Shown: positions 8,811 to 17,296 of the stretch, one piece after another | Layout of the letters: every line of letters begins with the position of its first letter | How positions within the stretch are numbered: the first letter of the stretch is position 1 | Assembly: GCA_036266995.1 (NCBI GenBank) | Contig: DATAWX010000027.1 | Coordinates: 1 to 29,869 of the forward strand | Reading direction: 5' to 3' | Source of the DNA: GCA-003244245 sp036266995 | GTDB lineage: Bacteria > Actinomycetota > Actinomycetes > Mycobacteriales > Pseudonocardiaceae | Length of the DNA stretch: 29,869 bases | Program-made: the position numbers and the translations under genes | Notes under the pieces: generated by a model | Database searches by the model: none | Seen by the model: only the letters and a program-made list of their open reading frames with translations | What the model was told of the DNA's origin: nothing

Positions 8811-9029
8811 ATGGGGGACACCGCCACAGTCGGCGAGTACATCATCACGGGGATGGTTTGCCAACACTGTGTCTCGGCGGTGACACAGGAGGTCGGTGCC
8901 ATCGATGGCGTCACGGACGTGCAGGTCGATCTGGCCACCGGCCGGGTTCGCGTCACCAGCAGTGGGCCGTTGGATGACGCCGTAGTCCGCGCTGCGGTCG
9001 ACGAGGCCGGCTATGCGATCTCAAGCTGA
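8811..9029 (+). CDS. copZ: Copper chaperone, heavy-metal-associated (HMA) domain
   Basis: This 72-residue single HMA domain has the metal motif GMVCQHC (C17 and C20), a ferredoxin-like fold in miniature. It binds Cu(I) in the cytoplasm and passes it to the CopA ATPase or to CsoR. The ATG follows a strong AGGAGG at about 8 nt. It sits 42 bp after csoR in the same operon. The usual MxCxxC is kept as M-V-C-Q-H-C; the His between the cysteines is a common actinobacterial variant. Confidence 0.94.
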   Translation: MGDTATVGEYIITGMVCQHCVSAVTQEVGAIDGVTDVQVDLATGRVRVTSSGPLDDAVVRAAVDEAGYAISS

Positions 9030-9030
9030 A

Positions 9031-9047
9031 ATCTCGAACCACGAGAT
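9031..9047. repeat. Small hairpin between copZ and the next gene
   Basis: ATCTCG (9031-9036) and CGAGAT (9042-9047) are separated by 5 nt, directly after the copZ stop. It overlaps a second short palindrome (GAGATCTC, 9043-9050). It has no U-tract. It may trim or stabilise the transcript, or be chance. Confidence 0.3.
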
Positions 9048-9059
9048 CTCGACCTAGAC

Positions 9060-9947
9060 ATGCTTGACACTCGAAAGTTCCGGGCTGAACGGATGCGAGC
9101 CCCGATGCCGTTGCTGGCGTTAGTCGTCGGCTTGGTTGCGCTGTTCGGCTTCGGGATCAATTTCGGCGAGGCGGTCGTCGGCCGCGCCTCGCCAGTGCCC
9201 CATGACCACGGTCGAAACGGCCTCGGTGAGAACGACGATCACGGCAGGGCGCCCGGTGGACTGGCCATCGCTAGCCAGGGTTACGTGCTGCGCCCTCGGA
9301 CCACGCGATTCACGGCCGGAGAGTTCGAGAATTTCCGTTTCACGGTCTACGCGAGTAATGGCCAGCCGGTGACCGACTTCGCCCAGCGCGGCGACCGGCG
9401 GATGAATTTCTTCGTCGTTCGCCGGGACATGACCGGCTACCAGCATCTTTACCCCGTCATGGACCCCGATGGCACCTGGACAGTACCGCTGGACCTCGAC
9501 GAGCCGGGCAGCTACCGAGCTTTCGCCGAGTTCCTTCCCGGGACCGCCACGACACTGGTCACACTCGGAGTTGATCTCGAAGCCCCCGGGCTCGTCGAGG
9601 ACGGACCGATATCGAAGGTCTCGACGATCGCCGAGCTCGATGGTTATACGGTGGTGTGGACCGGGGATCTCGTCGCTGGAACGGTATCCCGAATAGGGAT
9701 GCACGTTATGCGCGACGATCTGCCGGTCACCGACCTGGATCCTGTTCTTGGGGGCGCCGGGCATTTGGTCATCCTGCGCGAGGGAGACCTAGCACACCTG
9801 AACGTACGCCCGGTCGCGGGTCCCCGTCAGGACACGGCCATTGACTTCGATGCCGACGTGCCGACTGCCGGTTACTACCGGATGTTCCTGGAATTCCAGC
9901 ATCACGGCCAGCTGCGGACTGTCGAGTTCACCGCGCTGGCGAGGTGA
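9060..9947 (+). CDS. Membrane-anchored secreted protein of the copper operon
   Basis: The protein has 295 residues with one hydrophobic segment at about residues 17-37 near the N-terminus. A His/Asp-rich stretch follows (PHDHG and ENDDHG), then two beta-rich regions with repeated character: FVVRRDMTGYQHLYPVM in the first and GHLVILREGDLAHLNVRP in the second. Actinobacterial proteins of this type are commonly found next to copA and are thought to act outside the membrane in copper handling, but I know no proven reaction. The ATG at 9060 has a weak ribosome binding site; an alternative is the ATG at 9093. The stop is 3 bp before copA, so the two are cotranslated. Confidence 0.75.
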   Translation: MLDTRKFRAERMRAPMPLLALVVGLVALFGFGINFGEAVVGRASPVPHDHGRNGLGENDDHGRAPGGLAIASQGYVLRPRTTRFTAGEFENFRFTVYASNGQPVTDFAQRGDRRMNFFVVRRDMTGYQHLYPVMDPDGTWTVPLDLDEPGSYRAFAEFLPGTATTLVTLGVDLEAPGLVEDGPISKVSTIAELDGYTVVWTGDLVAGTVSRIGMHVMRDDLPVTDLDPVLGGAGHLVILREGDLAHLNVRPVAGPRQDTAIDFDADVPTAGYYRMFLEFQHHGQLRTVEFTALAR

Positions 9948-9950
9948 CCC

Positions 9951-12245
9951 GTGGCCACCGTCGATGACCGCAGCGCCGTGAGCGGACCCAGCGAGCTCAA
10001 CCGTCGACTAGAGCTCACCATCGGTGGCATGACCTGTGCGTCCTGTGCGGCGCGCATAGAGAAGAAGCTGAACAAGCTCGAGGGAGTGCGCGCCACCGTC
10101 AACTACGCGACCGAGAAAGCGCGAGTCGACCACGCAGACGGTGTCACACCCGAGGATCTCGTGGCCACCGTGACGCGCACCGGCTACACCGCTGAGTTGC
10201 CCGCCGACGCCGATGCTGACCCGGACACCAAGCCCAACACCAGCCCAGCCGGCACCGACCTCAAGGCGTTGCGGGAACGGCTGTTGGGCAGCGCTGTGCT
10301 CGCCGTCCAGGTGATCGCGATGTCGATGGCCGCGATGGTGCCGGGCCTGAAAGTGCCGCACGAGTTCGAGGCGCTGTCACTGTTCCTTACCGCTCCGATC
10401 GTGACCTGGGGAGCGTGGCCCTTCCATCGGGCCGCGTGGCAGAACCTGCGCCACGGCGCTGCCACGATGGACACGCTGATCTCGATGGGTGTGCTGACGG
10501 CGTTCCTGTGGAGCTGCTACGCGTGGTTCGTCAGTAGCGGCGGCCTCATCCAGCAGCACGACGTTCTTGCCCCTGGGCGCCACGCGCATAGCCAGGTCTA
10601 CTTCGAGGTTGCCGCTGGTGTGACGGTCTTCCTGCTGGCCGGTCGCTATTTCGAGGCGCGTTCCAAGCGGCGTGCCGGTGCGGCGCTACGAGCGTTGCTG
10701 GATCTCGGCGCCGCAGACGTCGCGGTGCTGCGCGGCGGCCAGGAGATGCGCATCCCCATTGACCGGCTCCTGGTCGGCGACGAGTTCATCGTCCGCCCAG
10801 GGGAGAAGATCGCCACCGACGGGGAGGTGGTGGAAGGGGCCTCGGTCGTCGACGAGAGCATGCTGACCGGCGAGTCGGTACCGATCGAGGTCGACCCGGG
10901 CTCGGCGGTCACCGGAGGGACGATGAACGCCTCCGGTCGGCTGCGGGTGCGCGCCTCCCGGGTTGGTGCGCAGACCCGTCTCACGCAGATGGCGCGGTTG
11001 GTATCGGACGCGCAGAGCGGCAAGGCCAAGGTGCAGCGGCTGGCCGACCGGGTCTCGGCCGTCTTCGTACCGATCGTGATCGCGCTCGCGGTGGTCACCC
11101 TCGCTGTCTGGCTGGTGATCGGTTCTCCGGTCGGGACCGCGTTCGCCGCAGCGGTCGCCGTGCTGATCATCGCCTGTCCTTGCGCCCTCGGGCTGGCCAC
11201 CCCCACCGCGCTGCTGGTCGGCACCGGTCGCGGTGCACAGTTGGGCATCCTCATCAAGGGGCCCGAGGTGCTGGAGTCCACTCGGCGGGTGGACACGGTG
11301 CTGCTGGACAAGACCGGCACGGTCACCACCGGCGCGATGACCCTGGTGGAGGTGCTGCCCGCCGCCGGTGAGAACGCCGACGAGGTGTTGCGGCGTGCCG
11401 CGGCCGTGGAAGACGCTTCGGAGCATCCCATCGCCACCGCAATCGCTGCGGGCGGCCGGCAGCGGCTCGGACAGCTGCCCCCAGTGGTCGGTTTCCGCTC
11501 GGCTCGGGGACTGGGCGTGCAGGGTGAGATCGACGGTGCCGTGGTACAGGTCGGCCGGCCGGTCTGGTTAGCCGAGCAGTGGTCGGTGTCGCTGCCTTAC
11601 GCGCTGGTTTCGGCCGCGTCGGAGCAAGAGGCCCACGGCCGCACCGTCGTCGCGGTCGCCTGGGACGGCCGCGCTCGCGGCCTGCTCTCGGTGGCCGACA
11701 CGGTCAAGGCGAGCAGCGCCGAGGCGGTGCGCCTGCTGCGCAGCCTGGGGTTGAACCCGGTGCTGGTCACCGGCGACAACGAGACCGTCGCCCGCGCAGT
11801 GGCCGCCGAGGTCGGTATCGACACGGTGATCTCCGGGGTCCTACCTGAAGGCAAGGTCGAGCAGGTGCGGCGGTTGCAGCAGGCAGGCCGGGTTGTGGCG
11901 ATGGTCGGCGACGGCATCAACGACGCCGCGGCGCTGGCCCAGGCCGATCTGGGGTTGGCCATGGGCACCGGCACCGATGCCGCCATCGAGGCCAGCGACC
12001 TGACCCTTGTCCGCGGCGACCTTCGGGTGGTCGCCGACGCGATCCGGCTGTCCCGGCGCACCCTGCGCACCATCAAGGGCAACCTGTTCTGGGCTTTCGG
12101 CTACAACGTCGCCGCCCTCCCGTTGGCGGCGGCAGGCCTGCTCAACCCCATGATCGCCGGAGCGGCGATGGCATTCTCCTCAGTCTTCGTGGTGTCCAAC
12201 AGCCTCCGACTGCGCAGTTTCCGCCCGCTGACCCCCTCAGCCTGA
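9951..12245 (+). CDS. copA: Cu(I)-exporting P1B-type ATPase
   Basis: This 764-residue copper pump moves Cu(I) out of the cytoplasm using ATP. One N-terminal HMA domain has GMTCASC (C29, C32). Transmembrane helices surround the CPC metal site (C409-P410-C411). The actuator loop TGES is at 306-309, the phosphorylated Asp lies in DKTGT (D453), the nucleotide-domain SEHP motif is present and the hinge GDGIND is at 653-658. All catalytic motifs are intact and the length is normal. The GTG start lies 3 bp after the preceding stop, with GAGGTGA just upstream. It is the last gene of the csoR operon; the next gene is convergent with a 13-bp gap. Confidence 0.97.
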   Translation: MATVDDRSAVSGPSELNRRLELTIGGMTCASCAARIEKKLNKLEGVRATVNYATEKARVDHADGVTPEDLVATVTRTGYTAELPADADADPDTKPNTSPAGTDLKALRERLLGSAVLAVQVIAMSMAAMVPGLKVPHEFEALSLFLTAPIVTWGAWPFHRAAWQNLRHGAATMDTLISMGVLTAFLWSCYAWFVSSGGLIQQHDVLAPGRHAHSQVYFEVAAGVTVFLLAGRYFEARSKRRAGAALRALLDLGAADVAVLRGGQEMRIPIDRLLVGDEFIVRPGEKIATDGEVVEGASVVDESMLTGESVPIEVDPGSAVTGGTMNASGRLRVRASRVGAQTRLTQMARLVSDAQSGKAKVQRLADRVSAVFVPIVIALAVVTLAVWLVIGSPVGTAFAAAVAVLIIACPCALGLATPTALLVGTGRGAQLGILIKGPEVLESTRRVDTVLLDKTGTVTTGAMTLVEVLPAAGENADEVLRRAAAVEDASEHPIATAIAAGGRQRLGQLPPVVGFRSARGLGVQGEIDGAVVQVGRPVWLAEQWSVSLPYALVSAASEQEAHGRTVVAVAWDGRARGLLSVADTVKASSAEAVRLLRSLGLNPVLVTGDNETVARAVAAEVGIDTVISGVLPEGKVEQVRRLQQAGRVVAMVGDGINDAAALAQADLGLAMGTGTDAAIEASDLTLVRGDLRVVADAIRLSRRTLRTIKGNLFWAFGYNVAALPLAAAGLLNPMIAGAAMAFSSVFVVSNSLRLRSFRPLTPSA

Positions 12246-12258
12246 GTGCGGACGATCG

Positions 12259-12687
12259 CTATTCGGCTCCGAATGGCGATCTCTGTTCGGTCTCCCGCAG
12301 GGCGTGGCGCAGGGTGTCTGCGGCGGCGTCGAGCTCGGCCGGGTCTGGATCGGGGTTGGCGTTGCCGAAGTCGAAGTCGTCGATGCCCCAGGCGGGGAAC
12401 ACGTGCACATGCAGGTGCGGCACCTCGAACCCGGCAATGATCAGGCCGGCCCGGGGTGCGTCGAACGCGGCCTTCTGCGCGGTGCCGATGTGCCTGGCCA
12501 CCGCCACGAGATGGGCTAGCAGGTCGTCGTCCGCGTCGGTCCACTCATCGACCTCACCCCGGGGGACGACCAGGGTGTGCCCAGGCCGCAACGGAGCGAT
12601 GGTGAGGAATGCGACACAGCGTTCGTCACGCCAGACGAACCGTCCCGGAATCTCACCCTGAATGATACGGCTGAACAGCGTCGGCAC
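12259..12687 (-). CDS. HIT-family nucleotide hydrolase or transferase
   Basis: This 142-residue protein has the histidine-triad signature HLHVHVF near residues 91-97. The N-terminal half (FSRIIQGEIP, then PLRPGHTLVVPR) is typical of HINT/HIT hydrolases. Such proteins cleave nucleoside phosphoramidates or AMP-linked compounds; the substrate is not evident. The GTG start at 12687 is set by GGAGGA 5 nt upstream. It lies 27 bp downstream of the NYN-domain gene on the same strand, and the two probably form an operon. Confidence 0.92.
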   Translation of the reverse strand: MPTLFSRIIQGEIPGRFVWRDERCVAFLTIAPLRPGHTLVVPRGEVDEWTDADDDLLAHLVAVARHIGTAQKAAFDAPRAGLIIAGFEVPHLHVHVFPAWGIDDFDFGNANPDPDPAELDAAADTLRHALRETEQRSPFGAE

Positions 12688-12714
12688 GATTCTCCTCCAT
12701 CGGTATCAGAGCAA

Positions 12715-13137
12715 TCACAGCACGGCGTGCCGGTCCAGCCACGCACGCAGCTGTGCGCCACCGTCGGCGGCGGGATCGTTGGTGGCGATGCGCGGACCGG
12801 CAAATGTCCGGGACCGGCTAAACGCCCCGCCCACGACCAGTACCGGGCCGGGGTGGCGTCGTGCCAGTTGAGCGAAGTCCCCGTCACCGGTGGCCAACAG
12901 CAGCGGCCGGTCATCGGTGCGGTACGCGCGGGCCAGCAGGATATCCGCGCCCTGCCAGCCGCTGGCCGGCAGAACCTGAGCCTGCGGCGGCCAGTCGACC
13001 GCTTCCAGCGCTGCCGGTGCTCCGGCTATCACGACGTCGCCGGATGGTGCCGCCTCCAGCGCTGCGACGAGCAGACGCAGCCGCGGCACATCGAGGTTGT
13101 CCGCGTCGATCAGTACCTGCACGGTGTGATCATGCAC
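12715..13137 (-). CDS. NYN (PIN-like) domain protein, putative ribonuclease
   Basis: The 140 residues form essentially one NYN domain. The family's acidic positions are visible: VLIDADNL near residues 8-15, GADILLARA in the middle and LLLATGDGDFAQL towards the C-terminus. NYN domains share the PIN/FLAP nuclease fold and many cut RNA with Mg2+; the target is unknown. The GTG start at 13137 has no clear ribosome binding site, and a GTG five codons later is possible. It is transcribed away from the acyltransferase gene across a 57-bp gap. Confidence 0.78.
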   Translation of the reverse strand: MHDHTVQVLIDADNLDVPRLRLLVAALEAAPSGDVVIAGAPAALEAVDWPPQAQVLPASGWQGADILLARAYRTDDRPLLLATGDGDFAQLARRHPGPVLVVGGAFSRSRTFAGPRIATNDPAADGGAQLRAWLDRHAVL

Positions 13138-13194
13138 CTGCCGGGTTGACCAGGTTCCCAGGCCACAGTCGATCAGTCATGCGAAGCTCCTCAG

Positions 13195-14559
13195 GTGCGA
13201 CTCACCGGACTGGACACGGCCTTCCTGTGCCTGGATCGTGATGTGTCCCCGATGCACCTCGGCGCGTTGGCGATCTTTCGACCGGTCCATCCCGGTGATC
13301 CGACACGGCTGGCCGCTCTGCTGGTAGATCGGGCCCAGTCTCTCCCACAGCTACGCCAGCGGGTGCAACCAGCCGAGTTTCCACTGGCCGCCGCGCAGTG
13401 GGTCGATGACCCGGGATTCTGCGCCAAGGACCACGTCGAACTGCATCAGCTCGACCGTCTCGACGGCCTCGACTGTCGCGATGGGGCGGCTGACTTGGCC
13501 GCCGAGTTGATGATCCGGCCACTGCAGCGACACCGCCCGCTGTGGGAGTTCCATGTGATTTCGGGCCTCGACGGAGGCCGTTTCGCGGTGCTGTTGAAGA
13601 TGCATCACGCACTCGGCGACGGGCTCAACGCCCTGGAGATCGGGCTCCAGGTGCTCGACGAGGTCGCGCCGCGAGGCGATGGGGCCAGGAGTAGCAGCAC
13701 CACCGACGACCGCGCTCCACTGTCGACGCAACCGAGCGTGCAGTCGCGGATGTGGCGGGTGCCCGGCGACGTGGAGGACGCGCGCGGGAGTGTGGCGGTG
13801 CAGATGAGCCAGGCCACCAGGATCGTCACCTCGGTGCTGCGGTCCGTCCGGTTGCCCTCCCCGGCCTCCCCGCTGGTGACCATGTCTTCGGGACGGCGGA
13901 TCTTGGCGATGGCCCAGCTGGATCTGCTCCCGGTGCGCCGAATCCGGGCGCACTACGGCGGCACGGTGAACGATGTGCTGCTGGCGGTGGTGACCGGGGG
14001 ATTGCGGGAATGGCTCGTCGCCCGCGGCGATCCCATCGGGGGCCTGTTCCTTCGAGCGTTCATCCCGGTGAGCCGGCGGGCCAAGTCGAGCAACCGTACC
14101 GGGGGAAACCGGCTGTCGGGCTACCTCTGCGAGCTGCCGGTCGGCGAGCCCGATCCCGGCAAGCGGCTACTCGCAATCCGGCGGGCGATGGAGCAGAACA
14201 AGGCAACCGGGGCCGACAGCGGCCCGGGTGCGATACCGGTGTTGGCCGATCAGTTGCCATCCGCGGTGCACCGGGTGGTCGCCCCGGTCGCCGGTCAGGC
14301 GGCCTCCTTGCTGTTCGACCTGATGGTGACCAGCATCCCGGTGCCGAGCATCCCGTTCACCCTGGATGGCGCTGAGCTGGAGGAGGTTTTCCCGATAGCG
14401 CCGCTGGCGGCCGGCCAGGCGCTGGTTGTCGGGCTTTCCTGGTACCAGGACACCGCATACATCGCCCTGCACGCCGACCGGGGGGCCCTGCCTGACGTGC
14501 GCCAACTCGCCGAGGCGATGCAGCCCGGGGTGGTTGCCCTCAACGCTTTCGTTGAGTGA
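13195..14559 (+). CDS. Wax ester synthase / diacylglycerol acyltransferase (WS/DGAT)
   Basis: This 454-residue protein has the usual length for bacterial WS/DGAT enzymes, which join an acyl-CoA to a fatty alcohol or diacylglycerol at the inner membrane face to make storage lipid. The catalytic HHxxxDG motif is HHALGDG (H137, H138, D142, G143). The N-terminus (RLTGLDTAFLCLDRD, then MHLGALAIF), the conserved NDVLLAVVTGGLR block, the SIPVPSIPFTLDGA segment and a C-terminal LSWYQDTAYIALHAD region also fit. The GTG start is the first available in frame; I see no strong ribosome binding site, so a leaderless or weakly initiated message is possible. Confidence 0.93.
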   Translation: MRLTGLDTAFLCLDRDVSPMHLGALAIFRPVHPGDPTRLAALLVDRAQSLPQLRQRVQPAEFPLAAAQWVDDPGFCAKDHVELHQLDRLDGLDCRDGAADLAAELMIRPLQRHRPLWEFHVISGLDGGRFAVLLKMHHALGDGLNALEIGLQVLDEVAPRGDGARSSSTTDDRAPLSTQPSVQSRMWRVPGDVEDARGSVAVQMSQATRIVTSVLRSVRLPSPASPLVTMSSGRRILAMAQLDLLPVRRIRAHYGGTVNDVLLAVVTGGLREWLVARGDPIGGLFLRAFIPVSRRAKSSNRTGGNRLSGYLCELPVGEPDPGKRLLAIRRAMEQNKATGADSGPGAIPVLADQLPSAVHRVVAPVAGQAASLLFDLMVTSIPVPSIPFTLDGAELEEVFPIAPLAAGQALVVGLSWYQDTAYIALHADRGALPDVRQLAEAMQPGVVALNAFVE

Positions 14560-14616
14560 GCCAATCGCGTAGGTGGTGGCACTCCGGGTGAATGCAGGTG
14601 ACTCTTTGTATCCAGC

Positions 14617-14631
14617 TACCCTGACCGGGTG
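14617..14631 (+). promoter_or_regulatory. Candidate -10 element for a leaderless YceI-family gene
   Basis: TACCCT (14617-14622) ends 6 nt before the GTG start at 14629, the spacing expected when transcription begins at the start codon. No purine-rich ribosome binding site precedes that GTG. I see no convincing -35 element. Confidence 0.35.
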
Positions 14632-15120
14632 CCAACTTTCGACGCCGCAGCGGTCAATTGCCAGGTATCGGTCTTTCGCGAGGGCCTGCTGACCTCAATG
14701 GGCCATGACGTGACATTCCAGGTGACCAACTTGTCCCTGGATGTCGGGGACGACGACGGGATCACCGTCGACCTCGACGCGGGCTCGCTGCGCGTCACGA
14801 CCCAAGCGGTCAAGGAATCGGATCGTAAGGACATCGAGAAGAACACCGAGAAGACACTCGAGGTGCGGAAACACCCAAAGATCCAGTTTCACTCGGTGTC
14901 GGTGGTGCGTGACGGTGACCGGGCGCGCATCGAGGGAGACCTCACACTGCACGGCGTCACGAAACCGATCTCGGTCGAGGCACGCGATGACGGCCGGCAC
15001 TGGAACGCGAAGATCACCCTGGATCAGCGCGAGTTCGGTATCAAGCCGTTTTCGGCCATGCTCGGCGCGCTGAAGGTCAAACCCGAAGTGGAAGTGAACA
15101 TCAGCGTCCCACACCCCTGA
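14629..15120 (+). CDS. YceI-family lipid-binding-like protein
   Basis: This 163-residue protein matches the YceI beta-barrel family. Landmarks are GHDVTFQV, the charged run SDRKDIEKNTEKTLEVRKHP, IQFHSVSV, GDLTLHGVTKPISV and FGIKPFSAMLGALKV. Known members bind isoprenoid-type lipids in a lipocalin-like cavity. This one has no signal peptide, so it is cytoplasmic, as is common in actinobacteria. The GTG start matches the family's N-terminus. It lies between the acyltransferase and methyltransferase genes on the same strand, but the 69-bp gap before it and a possible promoter suggest separate transcription. Confidence 0.9.
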   Translation: MPTFDAAAVNCQVSVFREGLLTSMGHDVTFQVTNLSLDVGDDDGITVDLDAGSLRVTTQAVKESDRKDIEKNTEKTLEVRKHPKIQFHSVSVVRDGDRARIEGDLTLHGVTKPISVEARDDGRHWNAKITLDQREFGIKPFSAMLGALKVKPEVEVNISVPHP

Positions 15121-15150
15121 CAGCTGGGCGGCAGCGACGGGGCTGGGGGT

Positions 15151-15954
15151 ATGTCCGAAGCTCGCGAGACCTACGCCCATGGCTATCACGAGAGCGTGTT
15201 GCGTTCTCACCGGTGGCGAACGGTCGCCAACTCCGCCGCCTACCTCGTTGACCGGCTGGCAGCGGGGACGGATGTGCTCGACGTAGGCTGCGGCCCGGGG
15301 ACGATCACACTCGACCTCGCCCGCATCGTGGCGCCCGGGCGAGTGATTGGCGTCGACCGCGAAACCGAGCTGGTCGAGGCGGCACGTGGCGAGGCTGAGG
15401 GCGTCGCCAACGTCGAGTTTCAAGTCGGTGACGTCTACCGGTTGCCCACCGCCGACGCCGCTTTCGACGTTGTCCACGCGCATCAGTTGCTACAGCACCT
15501 CGGCGACCCGGTCGCCGCGCTGGTGGAGATGCGACGGGTCTGCCGGCCGACCGGGGTCGTTGCCGCCCGGGACAGCGACTACGCGACCGCAGCGTGGTAC
15601 CCGGAGGATCCTGCCCTCGACCGCTGGCTCGACCTGCAGCTGCAGGTGATCCAGGACAACGGCGGTGATCCCCGGGCTGGACGCCGCCTGCTCGGTTGGG
15701 CGCATCGCGCGGGATTCTCGGAAGTGATCCCGTCGGCCTCGGTGTGGTGTTTCGCGACCCCGGACCAGCGCGACTTCTGGGGAGGGATGTGGGCCGACCG
15801 AGTGGTCGGCTCGACGCTCGCCGACCAAGCGGTGCGGCGAGGGCTGGCGTCGAGAGCCGACCTCCAGGAGATCGCACGGTCTTGGCGCCGGTGGGTGGCC
15901 GCGGCCGACGGCTGGTTCACCGTCGTCCACGGTGAAGTCCTCTGCACCCCCTGA
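15151..15954 (+). CDS. Class I SAM-dependent methyltransferase
   Basis: This 267-residue Rossmann-fold methyltransferase has motif I VLDVGCGPGTITLDLA at about residues 40-55, then the acidic end of strand 2 (VIGVDRE) and motif II-like FDVVHAHQLLQHLGDP. It resembles UbiE/MenG-type enzymes in general shape, but the substrate cannot be read from the sequence. The ATG follows a G-rich stretch (GGGGCTGGGGG) at close spacing, 30 bp after the YceI gene. The next gene is convergent. Confidence 0.87.
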   Translation: MSEARETYAHGYHESVLRSHRWRTVANSAAYLVDRLAAGTDVLDVGCGPGTITLDLARIVAPGRVIGVDRETELVEAARGEAEGVANVEFQVGDVYRLPTADAAFDVVHAHQLLQHLGDPVAALVEMRRVCRPTGVVAARDSDYATAAWYPEDPALDRWLDLQLQVIQDNGGDPRAGRRLLGWAHRAGFSEVIPSASVWCFATPDQRDFWGGMWADRVVGSTLADQAVRRGLASRADLQEIARSWRRWVAAADGWFTVVHGEVLCTP

Positions 15955-15986
15955 GCGCAAGGTAGCCCACCGGAGGCATCCTGCCC

Positions 15987-17213
15987 TTACTCCGTCACCG
16001 ACTGTGGTGATGTGCGCGGATCGAGTGCCCCGAGCACCAGCCGTTTGCGAAGCCACCACGGGGACGCCGCGAACAGGGCACCCATCGCGGCGGCGCTGCC
16101 TGCGACGTCCTCGCGGCCGGTGAGGTAGGCCCAGCGGTGTCGCTGCGGCAGCGCGAAGAATACGTCGAAGAACTCAGGAACCAGGCGAGGCGGGAAGCGC
16201 AGCAGCGACTCCAGGCTCCGCCGCCGAAGGGTGTGCACCGCCAGCGCGGACGGGCTCCACACCGTCTGCCAGGCAGCCGCGCCGGCTGCTGCCGAACCAC
16301 CATGCTGCAGCGCATCCCGCACGGCGGTGGCCACCCGGGGGGCCAACCGCAGGGATGTGGCCACGCTGTAGCCGGTAGCCGGATGCACCAGCGGGCTCGC
16401 CGCCCCGAAAGGGACGACCGGCCCACGCCAGTTCTCGGGTGATGGCAGTGGTCGATCCACCGGGAAGCGCACCCGCTCCTCGGCACCCGGTGGCACCGCG
16501 ATGCGGTGATGGGCCAACCTGGCGTGCAGCCGGCGACGCAGCACCCCTAGGCCGAACCCTGGACGGCAGGCCAGCGAGGTCTCCTCAAGCAGTACTCGAT
16601 CCGACGTCACCGGCACCGCGTAAAGGAACGTGGGCCATCCCGTCTCGCCGTGATCTGGCCGCCAGTCCATGAACAAGGCGCTGCCCGGCGTCACCAGATC
16701 CCGCGCGGCGGCGGCGTCGACCACCACTCCCACCGCGGTCTGCTCAGCGGCGATCCGGCGGGGCGAAGCGCCGAGCACCGTGCGCGGCGCACCGGTTGCG
16801 TCAAGCAGGACAGCGGCCCGTCGTTGGCTGCCGTCGACGTCCACCGTGACCCCGCTCGGGTCCGGGCGGCCATCCCGCACCCGGCCCTTCACCACTGTGA
16901 CCGGAGCGGCCGCGAACCCGTCCCGGAGCACTGTGTTGTCCAGCACCACGTAGTCCCAGCCTAGCCGGTGCTCCGTCGTGCCGATGGCCTCACCGGAGCC
17001 GCTGCCCGCCACAGCTGCGCCGGCGTCAGCGGGAAGCTCTCCCCGCCAGGAGCCGTAGGTGGCCCGCCACGGCCGGTCCGGCGCGGGGTCCACCAGTTCG
17101 GTGTCCAGCCCTAGCCGCGCGCAGGCCGCCGCCACCGCCCACCCCGCCGGGCCACCGCCTGCCACCAGCACATCGATCACCCGATGCAGCCTACGGCGAC
17201 CCGTTGGTGACAC
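15987..17213 (-). CDS. crtY: Lycopene beta-cyclase, flavoprotein type
   Basis: This protein of about 400 residues closes the ends of lycopene to beta-rings. It begins with a dinucleotide-binding motif (VLVAGGGPAGWAVAAACARL) followed by DPAPDRPWRATYGSW, where CrtL/CrtY enzymes have YGxW. Later landmarks are FMDWRPDH, VLLEETSLACRP and HPATGYSVATSLRLAP, all typical of the family. The start is uncertain: GTG at 17213 (408 residues) or GTG at 17180 (397 residues), the second being closer to the usual N-terminus; neither has a clear ribosome binding site. It is the only carotenoid gene in the window. Its upstream side abuts the large palindromes shared with the acVLRF1 gene. Confidence 0.88.
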   Translation of the reverse strand: MSPTGRRRLHRVIDVLVAGGGPAGWAVAAACARLGLDTELVDPAPDRPWRATYGSWRGELPADAGAAVAGSGSGEAIGTTEHRLGWDYVVLDNTVLRDGFAAAPVTVVKGRVRDGRPDPSGVTVDVDGSQRRAAVLLDATGAPRTVLGASPRRIAAEQTAVGVVVDAAAARDLVTPGSALFMDWRPDHGETGWPTFLYAVPVTSDRVLLEETSLACRPGFGLGVLRRRLHARLAHHRIAVPPGAEERVRFPVDRPLPSPENWRGPVVPFGAASPLVHPATGYSVATSLRLAPRVATAVRDALQHGGSAAAGAAAWQTVWSPSALAVHTLRRRSLESLLRFPPRLVPEFFDVFFALPQRHRWAYLTGREDVAGSAAAMGALFAASPWWLRKRLVLGALDPRTSPQSVTE

Positions 17214-17263
17214 AGCTCGTGAGTGCGTAACAGTGTTCTAACACTGTTACGCACTCACGAGCT
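17214..17263. repeat. Perfect 24-bp inverted repeat with a 2-nt loop
   Basis: The arms 17214-17237 and 17240-17263 are exact reverse complements; only CT (17238-17239) is unpaired. The left arm starts AGCTCGTGAGTGCG and ends AACAGTGTT. It fills the divergent gap between crtY and the acVLRF1 gene. A stem this long is unusual for an operator. It resembles an intergenic palindrome element with a conserved CTCGTGAGTG outer part, which I recall from other Pseudonocardiales genomes; that memory is not checked here. Confidence 0.9.
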
Positions 17264-17296
17264 CATCCGGGCACGCGCTAGCGTGCCCGGATGAGC
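17261..17296. repeat. Perfect 16-bp inverted repeat overlapping the acVLRF1 start codon
   Basis: GCTCATCCGGGCACGC (17261-17276) and its exact reverse complement (17281-17296) flank the 4-nt loop GCTA. It shares three bases with the right arm of the preceding palindrome. Its right arm contains the ATG at 17291, so if the hairpin forms in RNA it would bury the start codon. Confidence 0.88.
17279..17284 (+). promoter_or_regulatory. Candidate -10 element for leaderless acVLRF1 gene
   Basis: TAGCGT lies 6 nt before the ATG at 17291 and no ribosome binding site is present, which fits a leaderless message. It sits within the loop and right arm of the 16-bp palindrome, so the -10 assignment is weak. 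Confidence 0.3.

Noticed and set aside
13144..13149. TTGACC as a -35 element for the acyltransferase gene
   Set aside because: No reasonable -10 follows at 16-18 bp, so no promoter can be claimed.
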